Shown in pieces: positions 43,124-54,692 of a DNA stretch of 64,000 nt (positions are counted from its first letter, which is position 1; each line of letters opens with the position of its first letter). Source of the DNA: Schlesneria sp. DSM 10557. GTDB lineage: Bacteria; Planctomycetota; Planctomycetia; Planctomycetales; Planctomycetaceae. A program made the position numbers and the translations under genes. The notes under the pieces are model-generated. The model saw only the letters and a list, made by a program, of their open reading frames with translations. It made no database searches and was not told where the DNA came from. The DNA lies in assembly GCF_041860085.1 (NCBI RefSeq), contig NZ_CP124747.1, positions 3,658,001-3,722,000 on the forward strand, given 5' to 3'.

Positions 43124-45490
43124 ATGCCCTCATTTGATCTCCCCTCGCTCTCGATCATCCAAGATGAGCCGCCAGAATCCTTTGAGATCGATCCGATCTG
43201 TGGAATGAAGGTCGATCCCAAGACGGCGATCTGGTGCGACCGGGATGGCCAGCGATGGTACTTCTGTGCCGAGTACTGCCGAACAAAGTTTCTCAACCCC
43301 CCAACAGCACCGCAGGGGCCCCCTCCCCCGGGAACAAAATACTTCTGTCCGATGTGCCCCGAGGTGACGAGTGACCATCCCGCAAGTTGCCCCATCTGCG
43401 GCATGCCACTGGAACCTGATCTCACGACAGGAAACGGAGCGGGCGATGACGCCGGGCAGCAAGACCTGTGGCGTCGATTTATCGTCGCGCTCATTTGCAC
43501 TGTCCCACTCTTTATCCTCGCGATGGGCCCCATGGTGGGCATCCCACTGGATCGGATGATCTCTCCATCCACGTCGGGAATCGTACAACTGGTACTGACA
43601 CTCCCTGTCGTGACCTGGTGCGGCTGGCCCTTCTGGATCATCGGTGCCAAGTCCCTTTCTACACGCCAGTGGAACATGTTCACCCTGATCCTGCTGGGAG
43701 TCGGCGCCGCCTTCGGCTTCAGTCTGGGAATGCTGCTCACCGGAGGTGACCATCATCACGGCTACTATTTCGAATCGGCGGCGGTGATCACGACCCTGGT
43801 CCTGCTTGGCCAGATCCTCGAAGGAAGTGCCCGGCGACGCACGGGAGAAGCCATCCGGGAACTGATGGAACTGGTTCCGCCGACTGCACACGTCATTCGC
43901 GACGGAATGGAATTGGACCTTCCCCTTGCCGAAGTCAGTATCCACGACCTGTTGAGAGTTCGGCCCGGAGAACGAGTCCCCGTTGACGGAAAGATTGTCC
44001 CGCCCAACACAGAAAACGCCCATCAAGCCATACCTGCCCCCTCAGCGGCGGCGGTCTCACCCGTTGCTGCAGAGGCGGTTCTCACAACCATCGATGAGTC
44101 AATGCTCACTGGGGAACCGACTCCGGCAGCAAAGCGGTTGGGCGATACCGTGGTCGGGGGGACGATGAACCAGACGGGTTCATTCCTGATGCAAGCCGAA
44201 CGGGTCGGTCGATCCACGGTTCTCTCTCAAATCGTCGACATGGTGGCGAAAGCGCAGCGAAGCCGAGCTCCTGTGCAAAGCGTGGTTGACCGGGTCGCAG
44301 GCTGGTTTGTCCCGACCGTCGTCGTCGTCGCGCTGCTGACCTTCGCTGGATGGTTAGTTCTCGGCCCCGCACCGCGGTGGAACCACGCATTGACGAACGC
44401 CGTTGCCGTGCTGATCATCGCCTGCCCCTGTGCGCTGGGACTTGCCACCCCCATGGCAATTACCGTCGGAATGGGACGCGGGGCACGCGAAGGAATCCTG
44501 TTTCGAGACGCCGAATCGCTGGAGACGATGTCACGCATCCACCGCTTGTACATCGACAAAACCGGAACGTTGACGGAAGGCCGCCCCTCGGTCGCCGCTC
44601 TTTATCCGGCCCCCGGGATCTCAAACGACGAACTGTTGACCTTGGCCGCCTCGGTCGAGCAGTACAGTGAGCATCCCGTCGCTCATGCCATCATGCAGGC
44701 GGCAGAGCACGCCAATCTGAAACCGCTCCCGGTGACGGAGTTCCAGACGAACCCCGGATCCGGCGTCAGCGGAGTGGTCGACGGCAAGACAATTGAGGTT
44801 GGATCGACAGGAATTTCCGCGCCTCGACGTACGGCCATGATGACTTCACAAGTGACTGCTGACGGAAAAGTCCTGGGCGAAATCGACTTTACGGACGCGG
44901 TTCGACAGTCGGCACGGCAGGGGATTGACGATCTGCGTTCCCGCAACGTCGACACTCACATCCTGACAGGTGACCATCCCGATGTCGCGGCGATGATCGC
45001 GGACGGATTGGGAATTCCCCGATCCGGAACATTCGCCAACCTCAAGCCGCACGAAAAGCTATCGCTGATCGAACAAGCCAGAAAAGAGGGGCTTTGTGTC
45101 GCGATGGCGGGGGACGGAATCAACGATGCCCCTGCACTGGCTGCCGCCAATGTCGGCGTCTCGCTAGGTACAGGAACCGATATCGCCAAACAATCCGCCA
45201 GTGTGATCCTCGTCAATCCCGACCTGCGAGGAATCGCGAAAGCCGTTGAGCTGGGACGCCACGTCTCGGCCAACATCCGGCAGAACCTGATCTTTGCGTT
45301 TGCCTACAATGCTCTGGGAATCCCGGTCGCTGCGGGAGTGCTTTACCCCCTCTGGGGAATCACATTGAATCCCATGTTCGCAGCGGCGGCGATGAGCCTC
45401 AGTTCCTTCTCGGTGATTGTCAACGCGCTGCGGCTACGAAGCGTTCGCCTTGATTCCCCGGGAAGCGACCACTCCGCTTCCCGCCACTAA
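43124..45490 (+). CDS. Copper-type P1B heavy-metal ATPase with YHS and zinc-ribbon-like N-terminus
   Basis: Membrane protein of 788 residues that exports Cu+ (or a similar ion) at the cost of ATP. In place of the usual HMA domains the N-terminus has a YHS domain ([11 protein letters not shown], about 22-58) and a heavy-metal-binding motif [14 protein letters not shown]...CPICGMPL (73-96). Six to eight helices follow, with the ion motif IACPCALG (432-439), phosphorylation site DKTGT (478-482), the SEHPVAHA His-Pro pair and the hinge GDGIND. The actuator domain has an Ala/Pro-rich insertion at about 291-321, just before [10 protein letters not shown]. It stands alone, without copZ or cueR. Confidence 0.92.
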   Translation: MPSFDLPSLSIIQDEPPESFEIDPICGMKVDPKTAIWCDRDGQRWYFCAEYCRTKFLNPPTAPQGPPPPGTKYFCPMCPEVTSDHPASCPICGMPLEPDLTTGNGAGDDAGQQDLWRRFIVALICTVPLFILAMGPMVGIPLDRMISPSTSGIVQLVLTLPVVTWCGWPFWIIGAKSLSTRQWNMFTLILLGVGAAFGFSLGMLLTGGDHHHGYYFESAAVITTLVLLGQILEGSARRRTGEAIRELMELVPPTAHVIRDGMELDLPLAEVSIHDLLRVRPGERVPVDGKIVPPNTENAHQAIPAPSAAAVSPVAAEAVLTTIDESMLTGEPTPAAKRLGDTVVGGTMNQTGSFLMQAERVGRSTVLSQIVDMVAKAQRSRAPVQSVVDRVAGWFVPTVVVVALLTFAGWLVLGPAPRWNHALTNAVAVLIIACPCALGLATPMAITVGMGRGAREGILFRDAESLETMSRIHRLYIDKTGTLTEGRPSVAALYPAPGISNDELLTLAASVEQYSEHPVAHAIMQAAEHANLKPLPVTEFQTNPGSGVSGVVDGKTIEVGSTGISAPRRTAMMTSQVTADGKVLGEIDFTDAVRQSARQGIDDLRSRNVDTHILTGDHPDVAAMIADGLGIPRSGTFANLKPHEKLSLIEQARKEGLCVAMAGDGINDAPALAAANVGVSLGTGTDIAKQSASVILVNPDLRGIAKAVELGRHVSANIRQNLIFAFAYNALGIPVAAGVLYPLWGITLNPMFAAAAMSLSSFSVIVNALRLRSVRLDSPGSDHSASRH

Positions 45491-45677
45491 TCCATAACGC
45501 CCGTAGATCATGCCAGGCATTCAGGACGCCATCGAAGTGACACACGACTCTGAAAGCACCGGTGACGTGGGATTGCCGATCAATGGCATGTGACACGGCA
45601 AGAGATTTCCCACCCAGTTCCGCACTGGAAGTCGGTTTCTTTCACAGTGAGCAAAGGAAATCGAGACCCGCGATCGA

Positions 45678-45707
45678 GCGGCACGCCACTCAGTCGAAGC
45701 GTGCCGC
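45678..45707. terminator. Hairpin between the ATPase gene and nusB
   Basis: GCGGCACGC (45678-45686) and GCGTGCCGC (45699-45707) form a perfect 9-bp stem with a 12-base loop. It lies between convergent genes, so it may end both transcripts. No T-run is obvious. Confidence 0.5.
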
Positions 45708-45739
45708 GATTTCAGCCTGAGATGTCAGGAACGAACAGA

Positions 45740-46207
45740 TCAGACATTTCCTGAACCGAGCGATTCCGAACGGGATTCGGGGTTCGCGGGCACAGACTTT
45801 CGCTTCGATTCGGGGACGAGTTTATCGAGGATCCCGTTCACGAACGAGGCCGACTGCGCCGACCCAAAACTCTTGGCCAGTTCGAGCGCTTCGTCAATCA
45901 CCACGGGATGGGGGGTGTCCGTATAGAGCAGTTCGAAGGCTCCCAGACGGATCGCGTTTCGATCCGTGGGCGGCATTCGGCTCAGCTTCCAGTTGGCAGC
46001 GACAGACTCAATTTTCTTGTCGATGGCTTTGAGTGACTCAACCGTCCCTGCAAAGAGACTCCAGGCAAAACGGCACAATTGCTCATTATTGTCCAGCAAT
46101 TCCTGAATCTGATCGCGGATCATTCCGGCAGAAACGTCAGGATTCAGATCCTTCTGAAACAGCATTTGCAGAACGACTTCTCGGGCTTGATGACGGCGGG
46201 ATGACAT
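45740..46207 (-). CDS. nusB: Transcription antitermination protein NusB
   Basis: NusB, 155 residues, an all-helical RNA-binding protein that with NusE (S10) binds boxA and promotes rRNA antitermination. The family start SSRRHQAREVVLQMLFQKDL and the C-terminal PPTDRNAIRLGAFELLY...VVIDEALELAKSFGS.QSASFVNGILDKL are clear. ATG46207 is preferred over a TTG at 46219. About 15 extra polar residues follow the normal end. ribH lies 123 bases upstream on the same strand, a common pairing. Confidence 0.95.
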   Translation of the reverse strand: MSSRRHQAREVVLQMLFQKDLNPDVSAGMIRDQIQELLDNNEQLCRFAWSLFAGTVESLKAIDKKIESVAANWKLSRMPPTDRNAIRLGAFELLYTDTPHPVVIDEALELAKSFGSAQSASFVNGILDKLVPESKRKSVPANPESRSESLGSGNV

Positions 46208-46330
46208 ACGGATGCTCAAAGGGGTGCAAATGCGGGCTCAGCGAAACAGGGGTCCCATTATAGTGGACCGTCGCTGTCCGGCTGGAACTCTTTTCTTGAA
46301 ATTAGGGTTTAGCAGGTCGATTCGAGAAAT

Positions 46331-46810
46331 CTACAACCCCTGCGATTTCATCTGTGACAGCAAGTTCATCATTTCGATCGCGGCGAGCGAGGCTTCAATC
46401 CCCTTGTTGCCCGCCTTACCGCCCGCCCGATCCAGCGCTTGTTCCATCGACTGGCAGGTCAGAACGCCAAACGTAACGGGGACCCCGCTCGACAGCGAGG
46501 CCTGCATGATGGCCGACGCCATCGGGTGGTTAATGTATTCGTGGTGAGTCGTTTCCCCCTGGATGACGGCCCCCAGGCAGACGACCGCCGCAAACTGACC
46601 ACTTTCTGCCAGCCGCTTTGCGGGCAACGGAATTTCAAATGAACCCGGGACCCGGACCACCGTAATCTGGTCATCCGACAGACCGTGCCTTCGAAACGTA
46701 TCGAGTGCACCCGACAACAGACGATCTGTTACCAGATCGTTGAAACGAGAAACAACGATTGCCACGCGGACGGGAGCCGCAAGCAGATTTCCTTCCAGAA
46801 CAGACGGCAT
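46331..46810 (-). CDS. ribH: 6,7-dimethyl-8-ribityllumazine synthase
   Basis: RibH, 159 residues, condensing 5-amino-6-ribitylaminouracil with 3,4-dihydroxy-2-butanone 4-phosphate in riboflavin biosynthesis; the enzyme assembles into 60-mers or pentamers. Seen are [47 protein letters not shown] (active-site His) and [17 protein letters not shown]. Length is normal. It precedes nusB on the minus strand. Upstream is the 3' end of rho, also on the minus strand, 233 bases away. Confidence 0.96.
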   Translation of the reverse strand: MPSVLEGNLLAAPVRVAIVVSRFNDLVTDRLLSGALDTFRRHGLSDDQITVVRVPGSFEIPLPAKRLAESGQFAAVVCLGAVIQGETTHHEYINHPMASAIMQASLSSGVPVTFGVLTCQSMEQALDRAGGKAGNKGIEASLAAIEMMNLLSQMKSQGL

Positions 46811-46901
46811 TCAATACTTTCAGAAGAAGAAAGACAGCTGACGAACTTGATCAACTCGACTTTTTACAGGATCACGTTCGTCACACGTGGTCAGTTTTCG
46901 G

Positions 46902-46929
46902 GTTTCGGCACCGTGGTTTCGGCACCGTG
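46902..46929. repeat. Tandem 14-bp direct repeat
   Basis: GTTTCGGCACCGTG occurs twice back to back, followed by a third partial GTTTC. It lies downstream of rho and before ribH. It is too short for a VNTR claim; slippage or a binding site are both possible. Confidence 0.7.
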
Positions 46930-46985
46930 GTTTCAACTGGGGGCCTCCCCGGGCGGGCTTTGCCGGGAGTGCCGCAGCCTGGCAA

Positions 46986-47029
46986 CCGAAACCGGCGGTC
47001 GCTTGCTGCGGGACTTGCCCCGGTTTCGG
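46986..47029 (-). terminator. Hairpin after rho
   Basis: CCGAAACCGG (46986-46995) and CCGGTTTCGG (47020-47029) form a perfect 10-bp stem just past the rho stop codon. The loop is 24 bases and GC-rich. The T-run expected of an intrinsic terminator is missing. Confidence 0.45.
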
Positions 47030-47043
47030 GACGCTCTCGGCGC

Positions 47044-48588
<1,545 letters not shown>

Positions 48589-49061
48589 TTTCGTTTTTGG
48601 AAACTAATTCGCAGCGGGATGTGAACGTAACGCGAGTTCGGTCGCAGAACCGTTTCGGCGGATAACGCTTTATGGGGGAGGCAGGACGTTCAATTTGTTC
48701 GGACAGGAGATTTCAAAGTCAAGACGTTAGTCAGAGATTTGCAATGAAAAAGGGCCCGCACCAAGCACGACTGTTCGTACAGGTTTCCGCAAGGGGATAT
48801 GGAATTCGCAGACGAGCAGTTCAGGAGGGTGTCAATCAGCAGTACAACTGTTGTGGCGATTTTACCAGCGGATTGCAACTCAAAAATCGACAGTTTTACC
48901 AGAATCTTTCATACCGATTGTCTGTATCCAAATCGATTTTTTCGATGAGATTGTTCTTGCCGTTTCACAACGTCAGAGATAGTCTGTCAGACGCTTTGTC
49001 TTTGAATCTTGCGACCCTAACCTTTCTGCGATTCTGAAGCCCCCCTCCCGGGAGATGCATT
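48589..49061. other. Divergent intergenic region, rho leader
   Basis: A 473-base gap between rho (minus) and a membrane protein gene (plus). Long rho leaders are often autoregulatory, but no specific structure is visible here. A 121-codon open frame on the plus strand lacks coding signs and is not called. Confidence 0.4.
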
Positions 49062-50555
49062 GTGACTGAAGAACTTCGCTCCAAGCTTCAACCTGTACAG
49101 CGTCGACAGCTATTTCAATCCATGTCCACGTGGGTGATTACGGGCTTACTCTGCGGTGCAGCAATCGGTATCGGGTGCGCTCTGGCACGTCTTGCCGTTC
49201 ACTGGCTCGACGGCAGCTGGATGGCAGCGGCCGCCCTGATCGCCGGACCCGTCCTGGCAGGTCTCGCCGCAATCGTTTTGCTGATGCCACGGCCTAACTG
49301 GGTCGCTGCGGCTCGCGCCGTCGATCACCACTATGGCCTGAAGGACCGCACCGAATCGGCTCTCGATTTTGCCAGCCGTCATATCCCCGCGGACAAACAG
49401 GCTTTTGCGGAATTGCAACTGGCCGACGCGATGCGCCACCTGGATACGGTTGAACCGGAAGTCGTCGCTCCGTTTAGAGCTCCCCGACTTCTGACTGGTG
49501 CCCTGGTCGCCACAGCGGCTGCCGTTATCTTTTCCCTGATCCCATTGAAACAGGAAGAACTCGTCGCAGGCCCCACAGTTCCGGACGAGCAAATCGTGGC
49601 GGAAGCCCTGGCCATTGAAGAAAGCATCAAGGAACTTGAAGAGGAATTCCAGAACGATTCGGACCCCGGCCTGGAGCAACTTCTCAAGGAACTTAAGCAG
49701 AAGACGGAAGAACTCAAAGACCCCGGAGTCGACGTGAAAGAGGCTCTCGCCAAGATCTCCGAAATGCAAGCCGCCATCCAGTCAGCCCAAAGCCAGTCGA
49801 GCCTCGAACAAGTCGATCAGCAACTGCAGGAAGTGGGCGAGGCCATGGCTTCCGCCAAAGCACTGGAGGGTGCAGGCCAGGCGCTTGCCGAGGGGAAGTA
49901 CGACAAGGCGATGAAAGAGCTGGCAGAACTGAGCGAACTGGAATTCGATCGTAACGAAGCCCGCACCACCGCTGAAAAACTGAAAAAGGCCGCCAAACGT
50001 TCCAGCAACGGAGCCGATGGGGCCATCAGCGATGCGGCCAAAGACCTAGCAGATGGAATCGAAGAGGACGACGACGATAAAGCACTCGCCGGAGCCCGGA
50101 AGCTCGGTGAAAAAGCAGGCAAACAGGCACGCAAGAAGCGAATCAACGATCTCTTGAATGCAGAACTGGCCGAATTGAGCGATCGCAAATGTAACTGCCA
50201 GCAGAACAGTACGGCGAAAGGGAAGAAGAAGCACAAATCAACCAGTTCCTCGTCCAACTGGGGAATGTCGGAAAGCGGCAACATTGATGGCGATGCCACG
50301 AGTCTGAATTCCGAAGTCAATCGTGAACAGGTCGCCGGGATGGCCGGTGAAGGTGATTCTGACTTCGAAACCAGTTCCTCGTCGGAAGGTCGTCAGGAAG
50401 CCCAGCGGGGATACAAAGACGTCTATCAGCAGTACAAAAAGATGAGCGAAGCAGTGCTCGAGAACGAACAAATTCCACTCGGCCACCGCCAGACAATCCG
50501 CCGCTACTTCGAATCCATTCGCCCACAGCAGAGCGAAGAGCCCGAGAAGAACTAG
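49062..50555 (+). CDS. Membrane protein with long coiled-coil domain (DUF4175-like)
   Basis: Protein of 497 residues of unknown function. Two membrane helices lie near 24-45 and 52-75, and a third near 143-162. The region 175-350 is highly charged and predicted coiled coil (EALAIEESIKELEEEFQND..., LKELKQKTEELKD, VKEALAKISEMQAA). A Ser/Lys-rich linker contains CNCQQ. The C-terminal GYKDVYQQYKKMSEAVLENEQIPLGHRQTIRRYFESIRP is the most conserved-looking part and resembles the end of planctomycete DUF4175-like proteins. The start is GTG with CGGGAG upstream. No operon partner is evident. Confidence 0.75.
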   Translation: MTEELRSKLQPVQRRQLFQSMSTWVITGLLCGAAIGIGCALARLAVHWLDGSWMAAAALIAGPVLAGLAAIVLLMPRPNWVAAARAVDHHYGLKDRTESALDFASRHIPADKQAFAELQLADAMRHLDTVEPEVVAPFRAPRLLTGALVATAAAVIFSLIPLKQEELVAGPTVPDEQIVAEALAIEESIKELEEEFQNDSDPGLEQLLKELKQKTEELKDPGVDVKEALAKISEMQAAIQSAQSQSSLEQVDQQLQEVGEAMASAKALEGAGQALAEGKYDKAMKELAELSELEFDRNEARTTAEKLKKAAKRSSNGADGAISDAAKDLADGIEEDDDDKALAGARKLGEKAGKQARKKRINDLLNAELAELSDRKCNCQQNSTAKGKKKHKSTSSSSNWGMSESGNIDGDATSLNSEVNREQVAGMAGEGDSDFETSSSSEGRQEAQRGYKDVYQQYKKMSEAVLENEQIPLGHRQTIRRYFESIRPQQSEEPEKN

Positions 50556-50644
50556 GGCTGCCGCTCGAATGCAATCAGGGTCGCACCCGCATGGCAAGCC
50601 CTTTCACCTGGGCCGCCTCGCACATTCAAAACCTGCCGATAAAA

Positions 50645-50675
50645 CGCCCCTCACTGGCTCGTCCGGTGGGGGGCG
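50645..50675. terminator. Hairpin between convergent genes
   Basis: CGCCCCTCACTGG (50645-50657) and CCGGTGGGGGGCG (50663-50675) pair over 13 positions including two G-T wobbles, with loop CTCGT. It lies between the coiled-coil protein gene and the HTTM gene, which converge. Confidence 0.5.
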
Positions 50676-50829
50676 ATCTAATACGGAACCTGCTCTTCAA
50701 AAGAAACGCCACCGCAGGGAAGCATGTTCGAGCGGCAAGGCTCCGCCTGAGCAGAACTATCAGCCACTGTGCCCTCGGCGCTTTGACCACAGCCCGAGCG
50801 GCTGAACTCAAAAAGCCCCTGCTCAACGT

Positions 50830-52359
50830 TCAAAACGTGGCGTCTTCCGTTGGTGTCACGAGAAAGAACGGATCGACCTGCCGGGGTGCCGGCTGGATCA
50901 TTTCTTCGGGAGAAGGGACTGCGACGTGCTGTTCCCACTCTTCCAGCGGGACAGTCCAGGGTTCGCGTCTCAAAGGTTCAGTCAGCGGAAGGATCCATGG
51001 CTGAGGGAACCAGGTCCGCTCGACCCGGGCGTAGTCGAGGCCGGGATCCATCATCAGTTGAGGTCGGCGACCATTTAAAGAGACGAGCGCCAGAACCCGG
51101 ATCTGAAGCGTCCCCTTTCCGTGGGCCCGAAAGTGGTCCCGCAAAAAATGGACGAATGTCAGAATCATGTCGCTGTCTTTACTCATCCGACTCAACTGGC
51201 GGGACGTCAGGAACGTACGCAGATTAGCGACACCTCCTTCTCCACTGCGGGGATCGCGGATGTAAAACCGTAGTCCCACATCCTTCTCCCGCAGCATCAT
51301 GTGCCAGGCAAAGTGGTGCCCCTCCTCAGACCAGGTAGCAGGCTGGGTATAGAAGAGACCCCGAAATGGAAAAAGCAACTGCCAGACAACATAGACACCC
51401 AATAGACCGAGCGTCATGTTCTGCCGGGAGGGGGAAACAGGCTGAAGAAGACCCGCCTCAGGCGTCAATCGGGATCGCAAAAAGAAGCGCCGAGGCCAGT
51501 CGGGGGGGAAGAAGAGTAATGTTGCACCGATCATCAACCACGGGAAGATTCCGATCTCGAACAGGACCGAATTCATCAGATGGAATAGAACACCGACGGC
51601 GAGGGCGGGCCAGCGTGTCCGTTTCCACAGCAGCAACGGCACAATCAACAGATCCAGCAGCATTCCGCCCCATGCGAATGCGATCCCCGCATACTCGTGT
51701 GCCAGCGACGCGCCGACCCAGGGCAGGTCCGAGCGGCGTTTCAGCCACATGCCGAGCGGATACCCCTGCAGCCAGTCACTGTCCAGCTTCGCGAGACCTC
51801 CGTAAAAATACGGGATGCCGATCTGTAATCGAAGCAGCCAGAGTGTCCACGCGGGGACAACTTGAGACCGCAGTGAAGACCTTAACCAGGCATCGACTGA
51901 CAGGGCATGATGGGCTGGCAAGAAGACCAGCAATCCACTGAGCAGCACAATCAGATAGTAATGATTGAGGTAAAACGCCTTCTCGATCAAAAAAACATGC
52001 GCCATCCCCACCGCGAAGACCAGCGCAGACAAACGATAGAACGCCCCCAGCAGAATTCCCGTCGCCGCGACGCCCATCACGCCGAAATGCCAGTACATCC
52101 CTGACCCCGGCCAGGGATGTACCCAGCCAAACCCTGGATAGGTGAAATGCATCACCGGGCGAATATAGAGCTGATCGATCCAGCCACTCTTTATGGTCGA
52201 CACCACATGGTAAACCATGATGGCACCGAACAGGATGCGGAAGTAGACCAGACTGGCGATGTCCACGGGAGCGAACAGCCACGCGCGGCAATCCTTGTTG
52301 CAGGATGATGCGACAGCAGGCGGCATGTCACGGGGACAGTGGGTTTCGGCGATCGACAT
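50830..52359 (-). CDS. HTTM domain-containing membrane protein
   Basis: Polytopic membrane protein of 509 residues of the HTTM family, related to vitamin K-dependent gamma-carboxylases. About eight to ten helices lie between residues 35 and 330. The family landmarks are the N-terminal PVDIASLVYFRILFGAIMVY, the EKAFYLNHYYLIVLLSGLL segment, and GIPYFYGGLAKL. After about 340 a soluble domain follows (HHFAWHMMLREKDVGLRFYI...). The true enzymatic role of bacterial HTTM proteins is unknown. It is convergent with the coiled-coil gene; the DUF1559/lipoprotein module starts upstream on the same strand. Confidence 0.88.
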   Translation of the reverse strand: MSIAETHCPRDMPPAVASSCNKDCRAWLFAPVDIASLVYFRILFGAIMVYHVVSTIKSGWIDQLYIRPVMHFTYPGFGWVHPWPGSGMYWHFGVMGVAATGILLGAFYRLSALVFAVGMAHVFLIEKAFYLNHYYLIVLLSGLLVFLPAHHALSVDAWLRSSLRSQVVPAWTLWLLRLQIGIPYFYGGLAKLDSDWLQGYPLGMWLKRRSDLPWVGASLAHEYAGIAFAWGGMLLDLLIVPLLLWKRTRWPALAVGVLFHLMNSVLFEIGIFPWLMIGATLLFFPPDWPRRFFLRSRLTPEAGLLQPVSPSRQNMTLGLLGVYVVWQLLFPFRGLFYTQPATWSEEGHHFAWHMMLREKDVGLRFYIRDPRSGEGGVANLRTFLTSRQLSRMSKDSDMILTFVHFLRDHFRAHGKGTLQIRVLALVSLNGRRPQLMMDPGLDYARVERTWFPQPWILPLTEPLRREPWTVPLEEWEQHVAVPSPEEMIQPAPRQVDPFFLVTPTEDATF

Positions 52360-52496
52360 AGAAAAGCGAGCGTCTCGGGGGGACTTACCAACCTTGAATT
52401 TCAGGACACGCCCGACTGCCTGAAGGAACTGCGTCCAGGAACGATCTGGGTTCTCGATTCAGAACAGAACACTTTCTTATCAAGCATAATACGCTG

Positions 52497-52949
52497 CTAT
52501 CGCGACTTCGATGTTTTCGATGTTTTCGATGGCGGCGGGGTCAGCTCAAGCTCAAAGTAGTTGTCTCCGGGCCCCACAGTTTCTTCCAGCGGAGTCTTTC
52601 CGCACGCGAAACGATTGGCGTCAGTGATCGGAGCGTCATCATCTATGGGAGGAGGTGCAAATACGCTAATGGTGTGCGTACCTACGATGGCACCATCTCC
52701 TCTGCGGTAGGTCGTCAGTTCGAAGGACCCATCCTCCTGAATCAGGCCGGAAGCAGAGCGTCCCGTGTCGTGCGTTTTTTTCTCGCCCGTTCCGATGGGT
52801 GTGAAAACAACCATCCCCTCAGTCAGCGTCTGGCCTCCACAGGTTACCGTTCCACTGACACGCGCCACCTGAAATTCCTGCTTGCCACACCCTGCTCCGA
52901 CAAGAGCGCCGATCGCCAGAAGTATGGCGGGGTGAATCGGTGATTGCAT
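52497..52949 (-). CDS. Small lipoprotein with transthyretin-like fold
   Basis: Lipoprotein of 150 residues. The signal peptide ends in the lipobox LVGAGC (Cys about 21). The domain reads VARVSGTVTCGGQTLTEGMVVFTPIG...EDGSFELTTYR.GDGAIVGTHTISVFAP, the carboxypeptidase-regulatory-like pattern of planctomycete envelope lipoproteins. The C-terminus is an SKTSKTSK run coded by a short tandem GATGTTTTC-type repeat. It lies 262 bases downstream of a DUF1559 gene, the same order as at 13.7-15.4 kb. Confidence 0.82.
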   Translation of the reverse strand: MQSPIHPAILLAIGALVGAGCGKQEFQVARVSGTVTCGGQTLTEGMVVFTPIGTGEKKTHDTGRSASGLIQEDGSFELTTYRRGDGAIVGTHTISVFAPPPIDDDAPITDANRFACGKTPLEETVGPGDNYFELELTPPPSKTSKTSKSR

Positions 52950-53211
52950 TACCGTAGCCTCTGCTTAAAAAACGTATTGGATCCGACATTTCAAAAGGGG
53001 GTCGTGGGCCCAGTGATGGAGGTCAGCGATTCGAGGGGACCGCTTCCCCCGGACGGCCCCCTTCGGCACCAGCTCTCTCATCAGTGATTCCACAGACGAA
53101 GAAGGTCGAAAGGCGTTGCCCGACTGAAACCAGTCAGGCAACGACACAACATCAATATCCCTCAAGTCACCGCCAGGGTGAGTTCAGCGCTTACCGGCGG
53201 AGGAACCTTGA

Positions 53212-54144
53212 TTACTCGACACTCACAGGATTTCCGTCGGCCTTGTCACCCAGATAGCTGTAGGTCCTCATGTCGATATTGTCCGAGATAAACCGAACCG
53301 ACCCATCAGCGAACAGGAAGGTAACCCCACCGGTGTGCAAGCTGGCAAAGCAATCGTCGAACTGGTTCAACGTATCGATCGGCAAAGCATTTCCACCGTT
53401 CGGAATGTGGTTCATGCCCGTTTCGGCGACAACGTTCTGATGCTGGTTGTTGGTTCCCAGCCAGATCGGGAAGTCACCGACGTTGGGGTGCGTCGGCCCG
53501 GAGATAGCGCGAGCAAACCGGGTATAACCTTCGCCAACAGCAAAGGTATTGCTGGTCCCGTCAAGAACGTCACGAATCTTCGTGGGGCTGTAGGTCGCTT
53601 TGATCTTCCCAAACATCCCGGTAATCGAACCACCGCCAGACCCCAGACACCCTTTGTAGTCGGAACGACCAAAGCCACCGAGTGATGCACCGCTGGGAGA
53701 ACCAGCCCCGGGACGGACGGGCGACCGGGTTATCATGCTGTTCGAAGGACACAGGAAGGCCGGCAAGACCACGTCTGTCACACCGGGAATCAGCGGCAAT
53801 GAACGCTCGGTGTAGACAGAGTTATTGGTGATAATGCTGCCGTAGTTCGTGAAATTCAGCTGATTGTAGATATTGGCCTGATCAAGCCCCGGCAGGAGGA
53901 ATGTTGCCCAGCCATAGTCCTGATCCCCGAAGACGGTCCCCGGGGGAAAGCAGTTGTGGACTTCGTGGTAGTTATGCAGAGCGATACCGATCTGCTTCAG
54001 ATTATTGCGACACTGAGTTCGTCGGGCGGCCTCGCGCGCTTGCTGGACGGCAGGCAACAGCAGTGCAATTAACACGGCGATGATGGCGATCACAACCAGC
54101 AGCTCAATCAATGTGAATCCGAGACGCTTTCGACAAGTCTTCAT
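53212..54144 (-). CDS. DUF1559 domain-containing pseudopilin-like protein
   Basis: Third DUF1559 protein of the window, 310 residues from ATG54144. A basic 9-residue leader (MKTCRKRLG) precedes FTLIELLVVIAIIAVLIALL and EAARRTQCRNNLKQIGIALHNYHE. The family closing motif is HTGGVTFLFADGSVRFISDNI. GGAGA upstream fixes the start; the frame is open to 54213 but that extension is implausible. The small lipoprotein follows. Its sequence differs from the other two copies in the centre, so they are not recent duplicates. Confidence 0.93.
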   Translation of the reverse strand: MKTCRKRLGFTLIELLVVIAIIAVLIALLLPAVQQAREAARRTQCRNNLKQIGIALHNYHEVHNCFPPGTVFGDQDYGWATFLLPGLDQANIYNQLNFTNYGSIITNNSVYTERSLPLIPGVTDVVLPAFLCPSNSMITRSPVRPGAGSPSGASLGGFGRSDYKGCLGSGGGSITGMFGKIKATYSPTKIRDVLDGTSNTFAVGEGYTRFARAISGPTHPNVGDFPIWLGTNNQHQNVVAETGMNHIPNGGNALPIDTLNQFDDCFASLHTGGVTFLFADGSVRFISDNIDMRTYSYLGDKADGNPVSVE

Positions 54145-54692
54145 GGGCGAAATCTCCAGTAGAGAGTCATGACTGCTCGAGGCAATCAAAAAGGAAAAGA
54201 AAGAGAAATGCACTGCGTTGGACTCAATTGAAGTCAGACGTACTGCACAGTGTGCGCGGTGACAATAATTACAAAAAGACTTTTTTGGTGTCTAGGATTC
54301 TGGACGGGGTTCGCCGACCACCAAATCCCTTTTAACACAAAATTAACTGAACGTTCACATAGTGCATAAGGTGGGAGCGAATGCTTGTGACAATACCCCG
54401 CAAGAACAGAAAAACAACATTTTTATTACCTCTTTTCGAAGAAATTCTGCAAACTCACGCGAATTGCTTCACCCGCAACCAGATACCGATTAGGTTGCTC
54501 AACACACCCCTACGAACTAAGGTGGGATCAGCTCGCAGAGTGATTTTCTGCGTCACGGCTGGCAATCTTTTTGTGGCATTTTCATAAAAAAGCCACATAT
54601 ATTATTTCACCACCTTCTCAGAATGCGTGCGATTTCATCACATTGCATTCCACAACACGGCCGAATCTCGCAGCCAAACAGGAAATCGCAGA
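54145..54692. other. AT-rich divergent intergenic region
   Basis: A 548-base gap between the divergent DUF1559 and LRR-lipoprotein genes, the most A+T-rich part of the window. It contains runs such as AAAAAGACTTTTTT (54273-54286) and a TATATT-like -10 near 54597, but no convincing paired -35. Nothing coding was recognised; a 68-codon plus-strand frame at 54381 lacks support. Confidence 0.45.

Noticed and set aside
48672-49037. 121-codon plus-strand frame in the rho leader
   Set aside because: Codon use and composition do not match neighbours, and no ribosome-binding site or homologue is apparent.
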